64,000 nt of DNA from Marinisporobacter balticus. GTDB lineage: Bacteria; Bacillota; Clostridia; Peptostreptococcales; Thermotaleaceae. Below, piece after piece: positions 46,637-55,393 of the stretch; the stretch's first letter is position 1, and each line of letters opens with the position of its first letter. The notes under the pieces are model-generated. The model worked only from the letters and a program-made list of their open reading frames with translations, searched no databases and had not been told where the DNA came from. The stretch covers positions 12,352-76,351 of the forward strand of contig NZ_SLWV01000017.1 in assembly GCF_004345705.1 (NCBI RefSeq), given 5' to 3'. Made by a program: the position numbers and the translations under genes.

Positions 46637-46876
46637 ATGACAGCATATATGGCAATATTTTTTACCCATTCAGGTGCTATTAAATTTGACAGAAATGCAA
46701 AGAGAAAAAATATTTCTTGTGAGCTTATGCCTGTTCCACGGAAATTGAGTTCAAATTGTGGCATCGGTGCAAAATTTTTCTATGATGGAAATTTTGAAGA
46801 TCTTATTGATGAAGAAATTGAAAAGATTTTTAAAATAAACGAACAAGAGCATATTTTAGTTTACGAAGAAGATTAA
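46637..46876 (+). CDS. DUF3343 putative Se/S carrier-like protein
   Basis: 79-aa small protein with FTHSGAIKFDRNAKRKNI, LMPVPRKLSSNCGIGAKF (conserved cysteine) and a C-terminal acidic tail. DUF3343 proteins co-occur with YedE and YedF and are thought to carry selenium or sulfur. The frame is open from 46604, but ATG 46637 has AAGGAAA upstream and follows the preceding stop by one base. Confidence 0.85.
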   Translation: MTAYMAIFFTHSGAIKFDRNAKRKNISCELMPVPRKLSSNCGIGAKFFYDGNFEDLIDEEIEKIFKINEQEHILVYEED

Positions 46877-46899
46877 ATACTTATCCTGTGGATGAATCG

Positions 46900-46933
46900 T
46901 ATAAAATCCTGTGGTTTTCCACAGGATTTTATA
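46900..46933. terminator. Bidirectional terminator after the selenium cluster
   Basis: AAAATCCTGTGG and CCACAGGATTTT form a perfect 12-bp stem with a 4-base T loop. Confidence 0.88.
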
Positions 46934-46966
46934 TTTATGTAGCTAAGTATGCGCTATCATTGCTCC

Positions 46967-48115
46967 TTACATCATTTCAATAAATGCACTAATTCTTGTT
47001 TTAAGCTGTCCTAAATCATTTTGAGAATAATCTGTCTCAATATTCATATATGGAATTTTTTTATCTCCTTTTACAAACTCTCTTATGCTAAAAGACTCCA
47101 CATTATAAGTATGACAGGCTTGCAATATAACATCGATCACACCATCTACATGATATTCCTCTATTAATGTAGATAATAAATCAATTCTATTTTCATTTGG
47201 ACTGGTGCATGAACATGGTACTTTTAAATATTTTTCAGCGATTGCATCCATAGGATCTTTCGTTTCATCTACAAGATCTTGCTTTTCTTTGATGCCACTA
47301 CAATTTTCATAGCAGACAACAACGCCCTTTTCTTCTTCAATAATTTTTATTATTTTCTCTACTGCGCCACCCATAGGACACCCTGTAATCAATATTCTTG
47401 GTCGATCTCCACTTACTCTTCTTTCTCCATTTTCATATGCTTCTTTTATACTTTTTTTCATTTCTTTTAATTCTTTTATAACACTCTCCTTATCAAATCC
47501 AAATTTAGTATGGTTAAATACTAATTGAAGTTCTTCTCCATATATGGCCGGAGGTGTTAATTTAGAAAGACTTGCAAAATCTTTTAATGCCTTTCTTTCT
47601 TCATTTCTTATTTTTATTTGTGCGCTTAACTTTTCTTCTGTAACGGTTACACCAAATTCTTTCTCTAATCTTTCCTTGAGATAAACTACTTCTCTTTTCC
47701 ACATCTCAAAGTCTTCTTTTCTTTCGATCGTCTGAGGAAGCTGCATAATGTGCATTGGCTTAATTCTTCCTAAATACTCATACATTTTCTTCTTTCCGTC
47801 ACATGTGGTTTCTCCTACAATTAAATCAGAGAAAGAAAAATATGGACATTTATCTGTTATGGCAAATCCATAGCTAGATTTAATCAACGGACACAAATTC
47901 CTTGGAAGTACCTTTTCTGCATCTGGTATGGTAGATTCATTTGTACTACAAAGAGTAGCTGGAATCCCTCCGGCAGCTGAAATAACTTCCCATGGGGTAA
48001 ATACACAATACGTTCCAACGACTTTTATTCCTTTTTCCTTTGCATTCTTTATTTCAATTACACCGTTTTTGCTGTTTTCTCTTAAATTTTCAAAAATATC
48101 ATCTACTTTGCTCAT
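46967..48115 (-). CDS. Double-cubane-cluster-type anaerobic reductase (2-hydroxyacyl-CoA dehydratase family)
   Basis: 382-aa Fe-S protein of the HgdB/BcrC superfamily, most like double-cubane cluster proteins. Cluster cysteines are in LPRNLCPLIKSSYG (C75), GETTCDGKKKMYE (C105) and a C-terminal LQACHTYNVES. Such proteins receive electrons from an ATP-hydrolysing activator and reduce difficult substrates at very low potential. No activator is adjacent; the only one in the window is at 59209-59979. Next to UroD-type methyltransferases, it may serve reductive activation of a corrinoid or demethylation of the locus substrate. That is inference. Confidence 0.88.
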   Translation of the reverse strand: MSKVDDIFENLRENSKNGVIEIKNAKEKGIKVVGTYCVFTPWEVISAAGGIPATLCSTNESTIPDAEKVLPRNLCPLIKSSYGFAITDKCPYFSFSDLIVGETTCDGKKKMYEYLGRIKPMHIMQLPQTIERKEDFEMWKREVVYLKERLEKEFGVTVTEEKLSAQIKIRNEERKALKDFASLSKLTPPAIYGEELQLVFNHTKFGFDKESVIKELKEMKKSIKEAYENGERRVSGDRPRILITGCPMGGAVEKIIKIIEEEKGVVVCYENCSGIKEKQDLVDETKDPMDAIAEKYLKVPCSCTSPNENRIDLLSTLIEEYHVDGVIDVILQACHTYNVESFSIREFVKGDKKIPYMNIETDYSQNDLGQLKTRISAFIEMM

Positions 48116-48190
48116 CTCTATACACTCCTTTTTTTCCTTTTAAAATGACAATTTTCACATCATTTTATACACCTTATCAAATAAAATCAT

Positions 48191-48228
48191 GACAAAAGCT
48201 TTCAATTTTACAATTGAAAGCTTTTGTC
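48191..48228 (-). terminator. Perfect hairpin at the end of the methyltransferase gene
   Basis: GACAAAAGCTTTCAATT (48191-48207) pairs perfectly with AATTGAAAGCTTTTGTC (48212-48228). The 5' arm on the minus strand is the last codons of the gene ending at 48208, and the stop codon is in the loop. Confidence 0.75.
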
Positions 48229-49245
48229 TTCACATTCTTTTACTGCTTGCACCATGGCTCGAATATTCTTAAGACTCGTTCTTGGTCCAATTCCACAAGC
48301 TGGAGATAAAATTTCTGCACCATTTTTCATACAGTTTTTCACCGTTGTTTTTATATGATCCGCATCACTATTCTCTAAAGCAAATGTGCTCACATTTCCC
48401 ATAATCACTTTCCCTTTAACATTTTCTGCTACTTGTTTTACACTCGTAATTGAATCAAAACTTATGGCATCACTCGATAAACAATTTAATTCTTTATATA
48501 TACTTTTTAATCTACCACAAATATGAATAATCGTACCTACCTCTGCTAAATGCTTTAAAGCATCTATAATTTTATTTAAATAAGGTACAACAAATTCTCG
48601 AAACATTTTGGGTCCTAAGATTTCTCCTGTTCCACTTGGATCTGATATGGTTAATACATTTGCACCTGCTTCTAACTGCGCTTTTCCAAAAGCAATTAAA
48701 TTTTCTGTTACATAAGCCATCATTTCATGGGCTTCTCTTGGTTTTTTTCTTAACTCCTTATAGTAATTGATAGGCTCCATTAAAGAAGATGCTAGACTAA
48801 CAGGACCTGTTAAGTTGGCCACCACTGGAACCGATGGATCTCTATCCTTCAAAATTTTTATTGCATCTAGTGTAACCTTTATGCGTCCTTTTGTCACGTC
48901 TATATTTCTTAATTTTCTCCACTGCGTAACAGAGTCAATAGGATACGCTATAACCCTTGGTTCATTGACCTTTGTTCCTAAAAATACAGGTGCGCCCATG
49001 GCTTCTGCTTCTACAGTCATACAAAATGGAACCCCAAAATTTTCAAACGCGCCATTTTCATAAATCCCTTGCGTAAGCTTTGCCATCAATTGTGGATCTG
49101 TATGGGCTTTTGGCCAATGACTTCCTGTTAAATCCATCACTTCTTCTATGACCATGTTCATCATTCCTCCTGGACAGATGCATGGAGGGCGGTCTACTTT
49201 TTCACCTTTTAATACACATTTCAATCTTTCCTTTGGCGTAATCAT
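48208..49245 (-). CDS. UroD-superfamily methyltransferase (MtaA/CmuA-like), copy A
   Basis: 345-aa protein of the uroporphyrinogen decarboxylase superfamily, in the cobamide-methyltransferase branch. N-terminal TPKERLKCVLKGEKVDRPP, mid-region ISDPSGTGEILGPKMFREFV, the zinc-type motif HICG (with H and C ligands) and SPACGIG are the methyltransferase hallmarks. It differs clearly from the other two copies here. It likely transfers methyl to or from a corrinoid protein. It follows 49257-50342 by 11 bases and forms an operon with it. Confidence 0.87.
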   Translation of the reverse strand: MITPKERLKCVLKGEKVDRPPCICPGGMMNMVIEEVMDLTGSHWPKAHTDPQLMAKLTQGIYENGAFENFGVPFCMTVEAEAMGAPVFLGTKVNEPRVIAYPIDSVTQWRKLRNIDVTKGRIKVTLDAIKILKDRDPSVPVVANLTGPVSLASSLMEPINYYKELRKKPREAHEMMAYVTENLIAFGKAQLEAGANVLTISDPSGTGEILGPKMFREFVVPYLNKIIDALKHLAEVGTIIHICGRLKSIYKELNCLSSDAISFDSITSVKQVAENVKGKVIMGNVSTFALENSDADHIKTTVKNCMKNGAEILSPACGIGPRTSLKNIRAMVQAVKECEDKSFQL

Positions 49246-49256
49246 CTGAGCACCTC

Positions 49257-50342
49257 TTACTTATATTTGTCAACACTTAATAGTTTTTCTAGCTTTTCAT
49301 CTGTAACAGGCCATCCGATCTCTCTTGCTGCATCTAGCATGGCATCAATATTTTCTATGGGTGTTTCTACTGGCAAACCACATCCAGACATAATGCCATA
49401 TCCCTTTTTGGATCGCCATCCTTGTTGTACGCATTTAATGGTTTCTTTTCTTACTTCTTCTCTTGTTCCTGAATACATGACAGATGATGGATCTACATGT
49501 CCCATTATCTTCATACGATCTCCCACCATTTCAGTACACTTTTTTAGATCCACCACATTGTCCACACTGATCGCACCAAAACCCATATCCGCTAAGTCTT
49601 CCCATATCGCTTCTGTTTTACCACATATATGGGTAGATGTTCCAATTCCTTTTGATTTTAAGAAATCAACAAATCTTTTGAAGTAAGGAGCAGAATACGT
49701 TCTGAAATGCTTTGGACTAATTACTGTACATGAACTCATTGGCTCTGCAATACTAATACCCACCCCTTGTTCGATTGCTGCTTGTGCAAAATTAATACAA
49801 CTTTGTAAAGATACTTCACATAATTTATGTACTGCTTCTGGATTTCTCAGCATTAATTTTGTGGTTTTCTCTACACCAATTAAGAAGCATGCACTAGTAA
49901 AAGGACCAACAACAAGTGCTGAACAAGGCACTTCATGACCAATTTCGTCATAAACATACTTCATTGCCTCTATATGAAGAGGTAGCCTTTTATCCTTATA
50001 AGGATTTACTGGCTCCAGATAGTCTATTTGCGAAACATCTGAAATGGCTGGTTCTAGTAAATCTACTGTATTATCATCTGGAAACTTCATTTTTGCTCCC
50101 ATAGCTTCTGCTAAAGTAAATAAATCTGTAAATACTTTTGCGCCGTCTCCATGAAATCTCCTATGCGTAGCAATGACTGCATTGGCTAATTGCCTAGAAC
50201 TATGGTTAAATTCCGATATTTTACAGCCATATACCCTCGCAATCCCATTTGATAAATTTGGATTGCATTGAAATCTATCAACAGGTTCTCCCTTGGCTAA
50301 TGCTTTTGCACGCTCGAGGGGTGTCATTTGATCTTTAAGCAC
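49257..50342 (-). CDS. UroD-superfamily methyltransferase (MtaA/CmuA-like), copy B
   Basis: 361-aa methyltransferase with ISPKHFR, THICGKTEAIWEDL and MSGCGLPVETPIENID, giving H-x-C and C zinc ligands. I chose GTG 50342 because AAAGGAGG precedes it and the product (MLKDQMTPLERA) then aligns with the paralogue at 55387; the upstream in-frame extension to 50546 has no coding character. By eye more than half of its residues match the 55387 gene. The two lie on opposite strands around the transporter genes. Confidence 0.87.
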   Translation of the reverse strand: MLKDQMTPLERAKALAKGEPVDRFQCNPNLSNGIARVYGCKISEFNHSSRQLANAVIATHRRFHGDGAKVFTDLFTLAEAMGAKMKFPDDNTVDLLEPAISDVSQIDYLEPVNPYKDKRLPLHIEAMKYVYDEIGHEVPCSALVVGPFTSACFLIGVEKTTKLMLRNPEAVHKLCEVSLQSCINFAQAAIEQGVGISIAEPMSSCTVISPKHFRTYSAPYFKRFVDFLKSKGIGTSTHICGKTEAIWEDLADMGFGAISVDNVVDLKKCTEMVGDRMKIMGHVDPSSVMYSGTREEVRKETIKCVQQGWRSKKGYGIMSGCGLPVETPIENIDAMLDAAREIGWPVTDEKLEKLLSVDKYK

Positions 50343-50713
50343 TTCTAAGCCTCCTTTTATAACCTTATACACTCTTCCTATTTTCAGTTTACAAATTGAC
50401 GGTTTATCATTCAAATTGTTTTTTTCTATACTATTTTTATTTCTATAGATATTATTTATGCACACCCATGATTTTATAGTTCTGCCAGATCCAATAAACC
50501 ATAGATAAAGAGCATTAGCAGTCTCGCATATAGACTGGACATTCAAAAGATCTTTGAGACTTCACGATGGTATCTTTAAGTGCTTTTTCAGTATATTTAT
50601 TTAGTGGATTATTCATAAAATCTAATCTAATAGATTCTGTTCTAGGTTGAAAACAGGGTTTTTGGTATGTCAAATAGGAAAAACCTATCCCACAATTTAA
50701 ATACATTAGATTT
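50343..50713. other. Divergent intergenic region with an unexplained minus-strand frame
   Basis: Separates the divergent methyltransferase genes and the ABC importer operon. A 63-codon minus-strand frame (50515-50706) contains NPLNKYTEKALKDTIVKSQR and a CPVYMRDC end, unlike random translation, but I recognise no family and it has no clear ribosome binding site. GGTTTTT (50658-50664) and AAAAACC (50680-50686) form a short dyad. Possibly a gene remnant or leader. Confidence 0.35.
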
Positions 50714-50742
50714 TTGAATTGGACGTAGGAAATTTTTATAGA
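50714..50742 (+). promoter_or_regulatory. Candidate sigma-A promoter of the importer/corrinoid operon
   Basis: TTGAAT, 17-base spacer, TATAGA (50737-50742), 47 bases before the start of the binding-protein gene. Confidence 0.6.
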
Positions 50743-50789
50743 TAAACTAAAAACGACAAAATTTTTATATAGAAAAGGAGAATTGACGA

Positions 50790-51866
50790 ATGAAAAAAGG
50801 TATTATTGCTTTAATGATAATTACTTTACTAGGAAGTGTGATGATGACTGGTTGCAGTAACAATCAAGAGGCTGTGAGTAATGAACCCTCTAGCAACAAT
50901 GAATCTCTAAAAAAAATGAACATAGGTTATCTGGCATCACCTGAGCATTTACTTTATTTTGTAGCAAAAGAAAAAGGGTTTTTCGAAGAACAAGGTATTG
51001 ATGCAGAATTATTTCAGTTTACAAATTCAGCTGAAGGACTAAATGCCATTACAGCAGGTAAGCTTGATGTTGGTAGTTTTGGCGTATCAGCACCGCTTGC
51101 ATTTATTGCAAAAGATGTAGATGTATCTATTATTGGAGGCCAAAATTCAGGAGCATGTGCTGTTGTTAGTAAACCAGAAAAATATGAAGAGATGAAAGAT
51201 TTAAAGAATTATAAGGGAAAAAAAGTAGCCACGGTTAGATTATCTACAGCAGATGTAATATTTAGAGGTGCATTATTGGATCAAGGAATTGATTGGAAAA
51301 AGGGTGATGTAGAAATTATAGAAATGGAGTCACCTGCGGCTACTATGGAAGCTGTTAAAAAAGAAAGCGTCGATGCGGGTCTTATATGGACACCATTTGT
51401 AGCAATGGCTGAAGATCAAGGCGTAAAGATTGCCATGCATATAACCGATTTATTAGAAAATAATGTATGCTGTCGTCAACATGTGTTAACATCAAAACTT
51501 AATGAAGATCCAGAACTTTGGGAAAATTTCTTAGTAGCATTAATAAAAGCATTTGATTTTTACCAAACCAATCAAGAAGAAACAGTGGATATTACAGCTA
51601 AATATGTAAAGGTTGATAAGAAATATTTGTGGAAGGAAACATATGCAGAAGATGCTACTATGATTACTAGTCCAGACCCACTTAAAAAATCAACCATTAA
51701 ATATTGGAATATCATGAAAGAAACTGGTTTTATAGATTCTGATAAGAATATTGAAGATTATATTAATACAGATATTTATAAGAAAGCCTTAGATAGGGTT
51801 TTGAAAGAAAATCCTGATAATCAAAATTATAAAAGATTATTATCTGACTTCAACAAGTATAACTAG
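50790..51866 (+). CDS. NitT/TauT-type ABC substrate-binding lipoprotein
   Basis: 358-aa extracellular binding protein with a lipobox (MMTGC, C22) and the NMT1/SsuA-like fold (MNIGYLASPEHLLYFVAKEKGFF, AGKLDVGSFGVSAPLAF, VDAGLIWTPFV). Family members bind nitrate, taurine, alkanesulfonates, pyrimidine precursors or other small organics; the ligand is not deducible. Its place beside corrinoid methyltransferases suggests a methylated compound. Start ATG 50790 with AAAGGAG. Confidence 0.88.
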   Translation: MKKGIIALMIITLLGSVMMTGCSNNQEAVSNEPSSNNESLKKMNIGYLASPEHLLYFVAKEKGFFEEQGIDAELFQFTNSAEGLNAITAGKLDVGSFGVSAPLAFIAKDVDVSIIGGQNSGACAVVSKPEKYEEMKDLKNYKGKKVATVRLSTADVIFRGALLDQGIDWKKGDVEIIEMESPAATMEAVKKESVDAGLIWTPFVAMAEDQGVKIAMHITDLLENNVCCRQHVLTSKLNEDPELWENFLVALIKAFDFYQTNQEETVDITAKYVKVDKKYLWKETYAEDATMITSPDPLKKSTIKYWNIMKETGFIDSDKNIEDYINTDIYKKALDRVLKENPDNQNYKRLLSDFNKYN

Positions 51867-51891
51867 AATCATAATTCAATAAGAAAAAAAT

Positions 51892-51926
51892 AGGGTAATC
51901 TTATATAAATATATAAGTTTGCCCTT
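51892..51926 (+). terminator. Intercistronic hairpin after the binding-protein gene
   Basis: AGGGTAA/TTGCCCT outer arms and CTTATAT/ATATAAG inner arms, followed by a T-rich stretch. Probably attenuates transcription so the binding protein is made in excess. Confidence 0.65.
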
Positions 51927-51952
51927 AAAATTTTTCTTGAAAGGGTGGTATT

Positions 51953-52762
51953 GTGTATAAGATCGACTTAGAAAATATATCATTTGGTTATGAAGAGGAA
52001 AATTTGATTATTCCTGTTATTAAAGATGTGCATCTATCTATCAAAGAAGGAGAATTTGTAAGCATTATTGGCCCTAGTGGTTGTGGAAAAAGCACTTTGT
52101 TAAGTCTTCTTGCAGGGCTCAATTTCCCCTCTTACGGAAAGATTTTGCTAGATAATAAAGAAGTTACAGGAACGGGTAATGAACGTGGTGTTGTTTTTCA
52201 ACACTATTCATTGTTTCCATGGATGAGTGCTAGAAAAAATATTATTTTTGGATTACAACAATTAGATAAAAATAGAAATCAAAAGGATATTGAAAAAATT
52301 GCAGATGAATATTTAGACCTTGTAGGATTAAAGGAAGTTTCTCATAAATATCCATCTCAATTATCTGGTGGTATGCAACAGCGGGTTGCGATCGCAAGGG
52401 CTTTTGCTATGGATTCTGATATTCTACTAATGGATGAACCTTTTAGCGCTGTAGATGCTAAGAACAGGATGGCCTTACAGGAATTGCTTTTAGATCTTTG
52501 GAATAATGGAAAAAAGAAAAAAACAGTTGTTTTTGTTACCCATGATGTTGATGAGGCTGTTTTATTATCAGATAGGATTATTGTGATGTCTGCAAATAGT
52601 AAATCTATTAAAGAAGAAATCAATGTAGATTTTAGTCGACCAAGAAATAGGTCTATTCTAAGTAAAAACAATACATATACAGAATTAAGACATATGTTGG
52701 TACAGTTATTATTTGATGATTTGATCAATGGAACAGAAAGCGAAGTTTGGGAGGCATCGTAA
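51953..52762 (+). CDS. NitT/TauT-type ABC transporter ATP-binding protein
   Basis: 269-aa ABC ATPase: Walker A GPSGCGKST, Q-loop FQHYSLFPWM, signature LSGGMQQRVAIARAF, Walker B ILLMDEPFSAVD, H-loop VTHDVDEAV. It resembles SsuB/TauB. It starts at GTG 51953 behind AAAGGGTGG and ends exactly where the permease gene begins. Confidence 0.92.
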   Translation: MYKIDLENISFGYEEENLIIPVIKDVHLSIKEGEFVSIIGPSGCGKSTLLSLLAGLNFPSYGKILLDNKEVTGTGNERGVVFQHYSLFPWMSARKNIIFGLQQLDKNRNQKDIEKIADEYLDLVGLKEVSHKYPSQLSGGMQQRVAIARAFAMDSDILLMDEPFSAVDAKNRMALQELLLDLWNNGKKKKTVVFVTHDVDEAVLLSDRIIVMSANSKSIKEEINVDFSRPRNRSILSKNNTYTELRHMLVQLLFDDLINGTESEVWEAS

Positions 52763-53680
52763 ATGAGAAGAGTATTGAATATAACCAATATATTATTTGT
52801 AGCAATCATAGGACTAGAATTATTATTGCCAGCAAAAAGAAGCAGTGAAATTATTTATACCCAGGAACTAATTGGAATAATCATAGGTATAGAATTATTG
52901 TATTCTTTAAATATGATTTATAAAAAGGATGAAAAGAAAAGACAATCTCTCGGGGATATCACAGCCCTTGTATATGGATGTATCTTGATATGGGAGCTAT
53001 TAACTACAAAGCTAGATATACTTCATAATTTGCTCTTTCCAATGCCAGGAGAAGTTGTCGCAGTGTTTTTGTCAGAGATCCCCACCCTTTTAGATGGACT
53101 GTCAAGTTCTTTGTATCTTTTAACCATTGGATATACGTTGGCATTAGTTACTGCTATTCCATTGGCATTGATTATAGGATGGAGAAAAAGGTTATTTTTA
53201 GCTGTAAACCCTTTGACAAAGGTATTAGGCCCTATACCTCCTATTGTTTATATTCCCTATGCAATCGCTATATTGCCTACTTTTAAAAGTGCTTCTATTT
53301 TTATTATTTTTATTGGAGCATTCTGGCCAATATTTATCAATACATTAAATGGAACATTCAATATTGATAAAAGAATTATTGATTCAGCTAAAGTTTTAAA
53401 TGTGAAAGAACACACCATGTTATTTAAAATTATTCTTCCTGGGGTATTGCCTTCCATTATTAGTGGAACAACTGTAGGTTTGGTGCTGTCATTTATTTTA
53501 TTAACCTCTGCCGAAATGATTGGTGCTTCATCAGGTTTAGGTTGGTATGTAAAATATTTTTCTGACTTTGCTGACTATCCAAGAGTAGTAGTCGGGATTA
53601 TTTTTATAGGAATGGTTGTAACAGGGATCACTTACTGCTTTGATAAGATAGAAAGCCAATTATTGAAATGGAAAAATTAG
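52763..53680 (+). CDS. NitT/TauT-type ABC transporter permease
   Basis: 305-aa permease with two extra N-terminal helices (residues about 8-50) before the usual six-helix core. The core has LGPIPPIVYIPYAIAILP and the EAA-like AKVLNVKEHTMLFKIILPG. The stop of the ATPase gene abuts its ATG, indicating coupled translation. Confidence 0.9.
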   Translation: MRRVLNITNILFVAIIGLELLLPAKRSSEIIYTQELIGIIIGIELLYSLNMIYKKDEKKRQSLGDITALVYGCILIWELLTTKLDILHNLLFPMPGEVVAVFLSEIPTLLDGLSSSLYLLTIGYTLALVTAIPLALIIGWRKRLFLAVNPLTKVLGPIPPIVYIPYAIAILPTFKSASIFIIFIGAFWPIFINTLNGTFNIDKRIIDSAKVLNVKEHTMLFKIILPGVLPSIISGTTVGLVLSFILLTSAEMIGASSGLGWYVKYFSDFADYPRVVVGIIFIGMVVTGITYCFDKIESQLLKWKN

Positions 53681-53708
53681 TATTCATTATTTTAGAAGGA
53701 GCGTATTC

Positions 53709-54614
53709 ATGTTCAAAAACAAATTTACTCCATGGATATACATGATGGGTATGCTGTTAATCTTTCATTTAATTGTACCCCATTTAGCAATAGATCGTTT
53801 ATTAAAGGAAAAAATATCACTACTGTATCTATTCGTGATTTTTTTAGGCGGTTTGCTTATTGTAGGAGGCTTCAAAGGCTTGAAGGCTATTTTTACTTTG
53901 ATATTTACTATTTGGGCAATCGTAAAAGTCCTCCTTCCAATGATTCTTAAAGGATATAATCCAATAGTTGTTTCTACATGTATTTGTGCTGTTGTGATTA
54001 TTATAACCTTATTAATCGTTTGTGGAATCAATAAAAAAACACTATCTGCTATTATTGGAACTACAGGTGGCGTAATCATTGCTGGGGTTTTGTCCTTGAT
54101 GATTGGCTCTATGGCAAATCTTACAGGATTAGGAAATGAAGAATCTGTACATTTAATTCTTTACTCAAAAAATATAGATTTTAAAGGCTTGTTATTTTCA
54201 GGGATTATTATTGGTTCTCTTGGTGCTACTATGGATGTAGGTATGTCTGTTGCTTCAGCTATGCATGAGATAAAGCAAGCTAGTCCTAAAATTACAACAG
54301 ATGCGTTAATCTCTGCTGGAATGAATGTCGGACGCGATATTATGGGAACAATGTCAAACACCTTAATTTTAGCTTATGTAGGAAGCAGTCTAAATCTTAT
54401 GTTATTATTATCTACTTATGATATATCTTTGATACAAATTATTACAAGAGACCATATCGCTTCAGAGGTTATTAGAGCATTAGCTGGAAGTATTGGTCTT
54501 ATTTTTACCATACCATTAACAGCAATCGTTTCAGGGGTATTAAGTAAAAGTGAGCAAGTAGATAGATGGTTGGGAAAGATCAATTTTAAGCATTTTATGA
54601 TTAAAAGAGAATAG
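53709..54614 (+). CDS. YibE/F-family membrane protein
   Basis: 301-aa protein with about seven or eight helices. The family signature is clear: GSLGATMDVGMSVASAMHEI and GMNVGRDIMGTMSNTLILAY. The function of YibE/F proteins is not established; they are often found beside transporters. Located between an ABC importer and a corrinoid protein, it may export a product or assist uptake. Start behind AAGGAG. Confidence 0.85.
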   Translation: MFKNKFTPWIYMMGMLLIFHLIVPHLAIDRLLKEKISLLYLFVIFLGGLLIVGGFKGLKAIFTLIFTIWAIVKVLLPMILKGYNPIVVSTCICAVVIIITLLIVCGINKKTLSAIIGTTGGVIIAGVLSLMIGSMANLTGLGNEESVHLILYSKNIDFKGLLFSGIIIGSLGATMDVGMSVASAMHEIKQASPKITTDALISAGMNVGRDIMGTMSNTLILAYVGSSLNLMLLLSTYDISLIQIITRDHIASEVIRALAGSIGLIFTIPLTAIVSGVLSKSEQVDRWLGKINFKHFMIKRE

Positions 54615-54657
54615 ATAAGAAATATTATATAGCTGGTATGAATATCCTTTCTTATCG
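54615..54657 (+). terminator. Intercistronic hairpin before the corrinoid protein gene
   Basis: GATAAGAAA (54615-54623) pairs with TTTCTTATC (54649-54657), directly after the YibE/F stop. It may be a partial terminator separating transport and methyltransfer genes. Confidence 0.55.
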
Positions 54658-54730
54658 TAAATTTTAATTTTGTTTATCTATGGATAATTTATAAAAATAA
54701 ATAGGAAACAAAAAGAGGAGGAAGAAGGAC

Positions 54731-55393
54731 ATGCGTGATCTAAAAAAAAGTCTTTTGCAAGATTTGGCGAATTGTGTTGTGGAGATGGAAGAAGAGCGTG
54801 TACAAGAGGTGGCAAGCAGGTATATAGAAAACAAGTTCGATGCCCTAGAAGGAATAAATGAAGGCTTAGCTAAAGGGATGGAACAAGCAGGTCAGTTATA
54901 TGAGGAGGAAGAATATTATATTCCAGAATTATTAATGTGTTCTGATAGTATGTATACTGGACTAGATACATTAAAGCCTCATATTGTAAGAAGTGAGGAA
55001 AGCGAGAAATATAAGGCAGTTATTGGTGTAGTTGAAGGGGATACCCATGATATTGGTAAGAACTTGGTAAAAATCATGATGGAAACTGCTGGTTTTGATG
55101 TGATCGACTTAGGAAGAGATATTGCCCCAAGGGATTTTGTGGAAAAAGCAAAGGAAATAGGTGCACAAATTATTTGTTTATCAACCCTTATGACTACGAC
55201 CATGGTTGGAATGGAAGAAGTTATAAAAATATTGAAAAAAGAAAATATAAGGGATCAATTTAAAGTAATGGTAGGAGGCGGCCCTATTTCTCAGAACTTT
55301 GCTGACAAAATCGGTGCAGATGCCTATACAAATAGTGCTGGAGAAGCTGCAAAGGTAGCTAAAGAGTTAGCATGGGAGGGTACACAATGCTAA
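54731..55393 (+). CDS. Corrinoid (cobalamin-binding) methyl-carrier protein
   Basis: 220-aa MtaC/MttC/MtbC-type protein. A helical cap domain (1-90, with YIPELLMCSDSMYTGLDTLKP) precedes the B12-binding Rossmann domain with GDTHDIGKN, whose H106 ligates cobalt, and later IICLSTLMTTTM and VMVGGGPIS. It shuttles methyl groups between methyltransferases. Its stop overlaps the start of the next methyltransferase gene (ATGCTAA), so the two are made together. Confidence 0.94.
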   Translation: MRDLKKSLLQDLANCVVEMEEERVQEVASRYIENKFDALEGINEGLAKGMEQAGQLYEEEEYYIPELLMCSDSMYTGLDTLKPHIVRSEESEKYKAVIGVVEGDTHDIGKNLVKIMMETAGFDVIDLGRDIAPRDFVEKAKEIGAQIICLSTLMTTTMVGMEEVIKILKKENIRDQFKVMVGGGPISQNFADKIGADAYTNSAGEAAKVAKELAWEGTQC

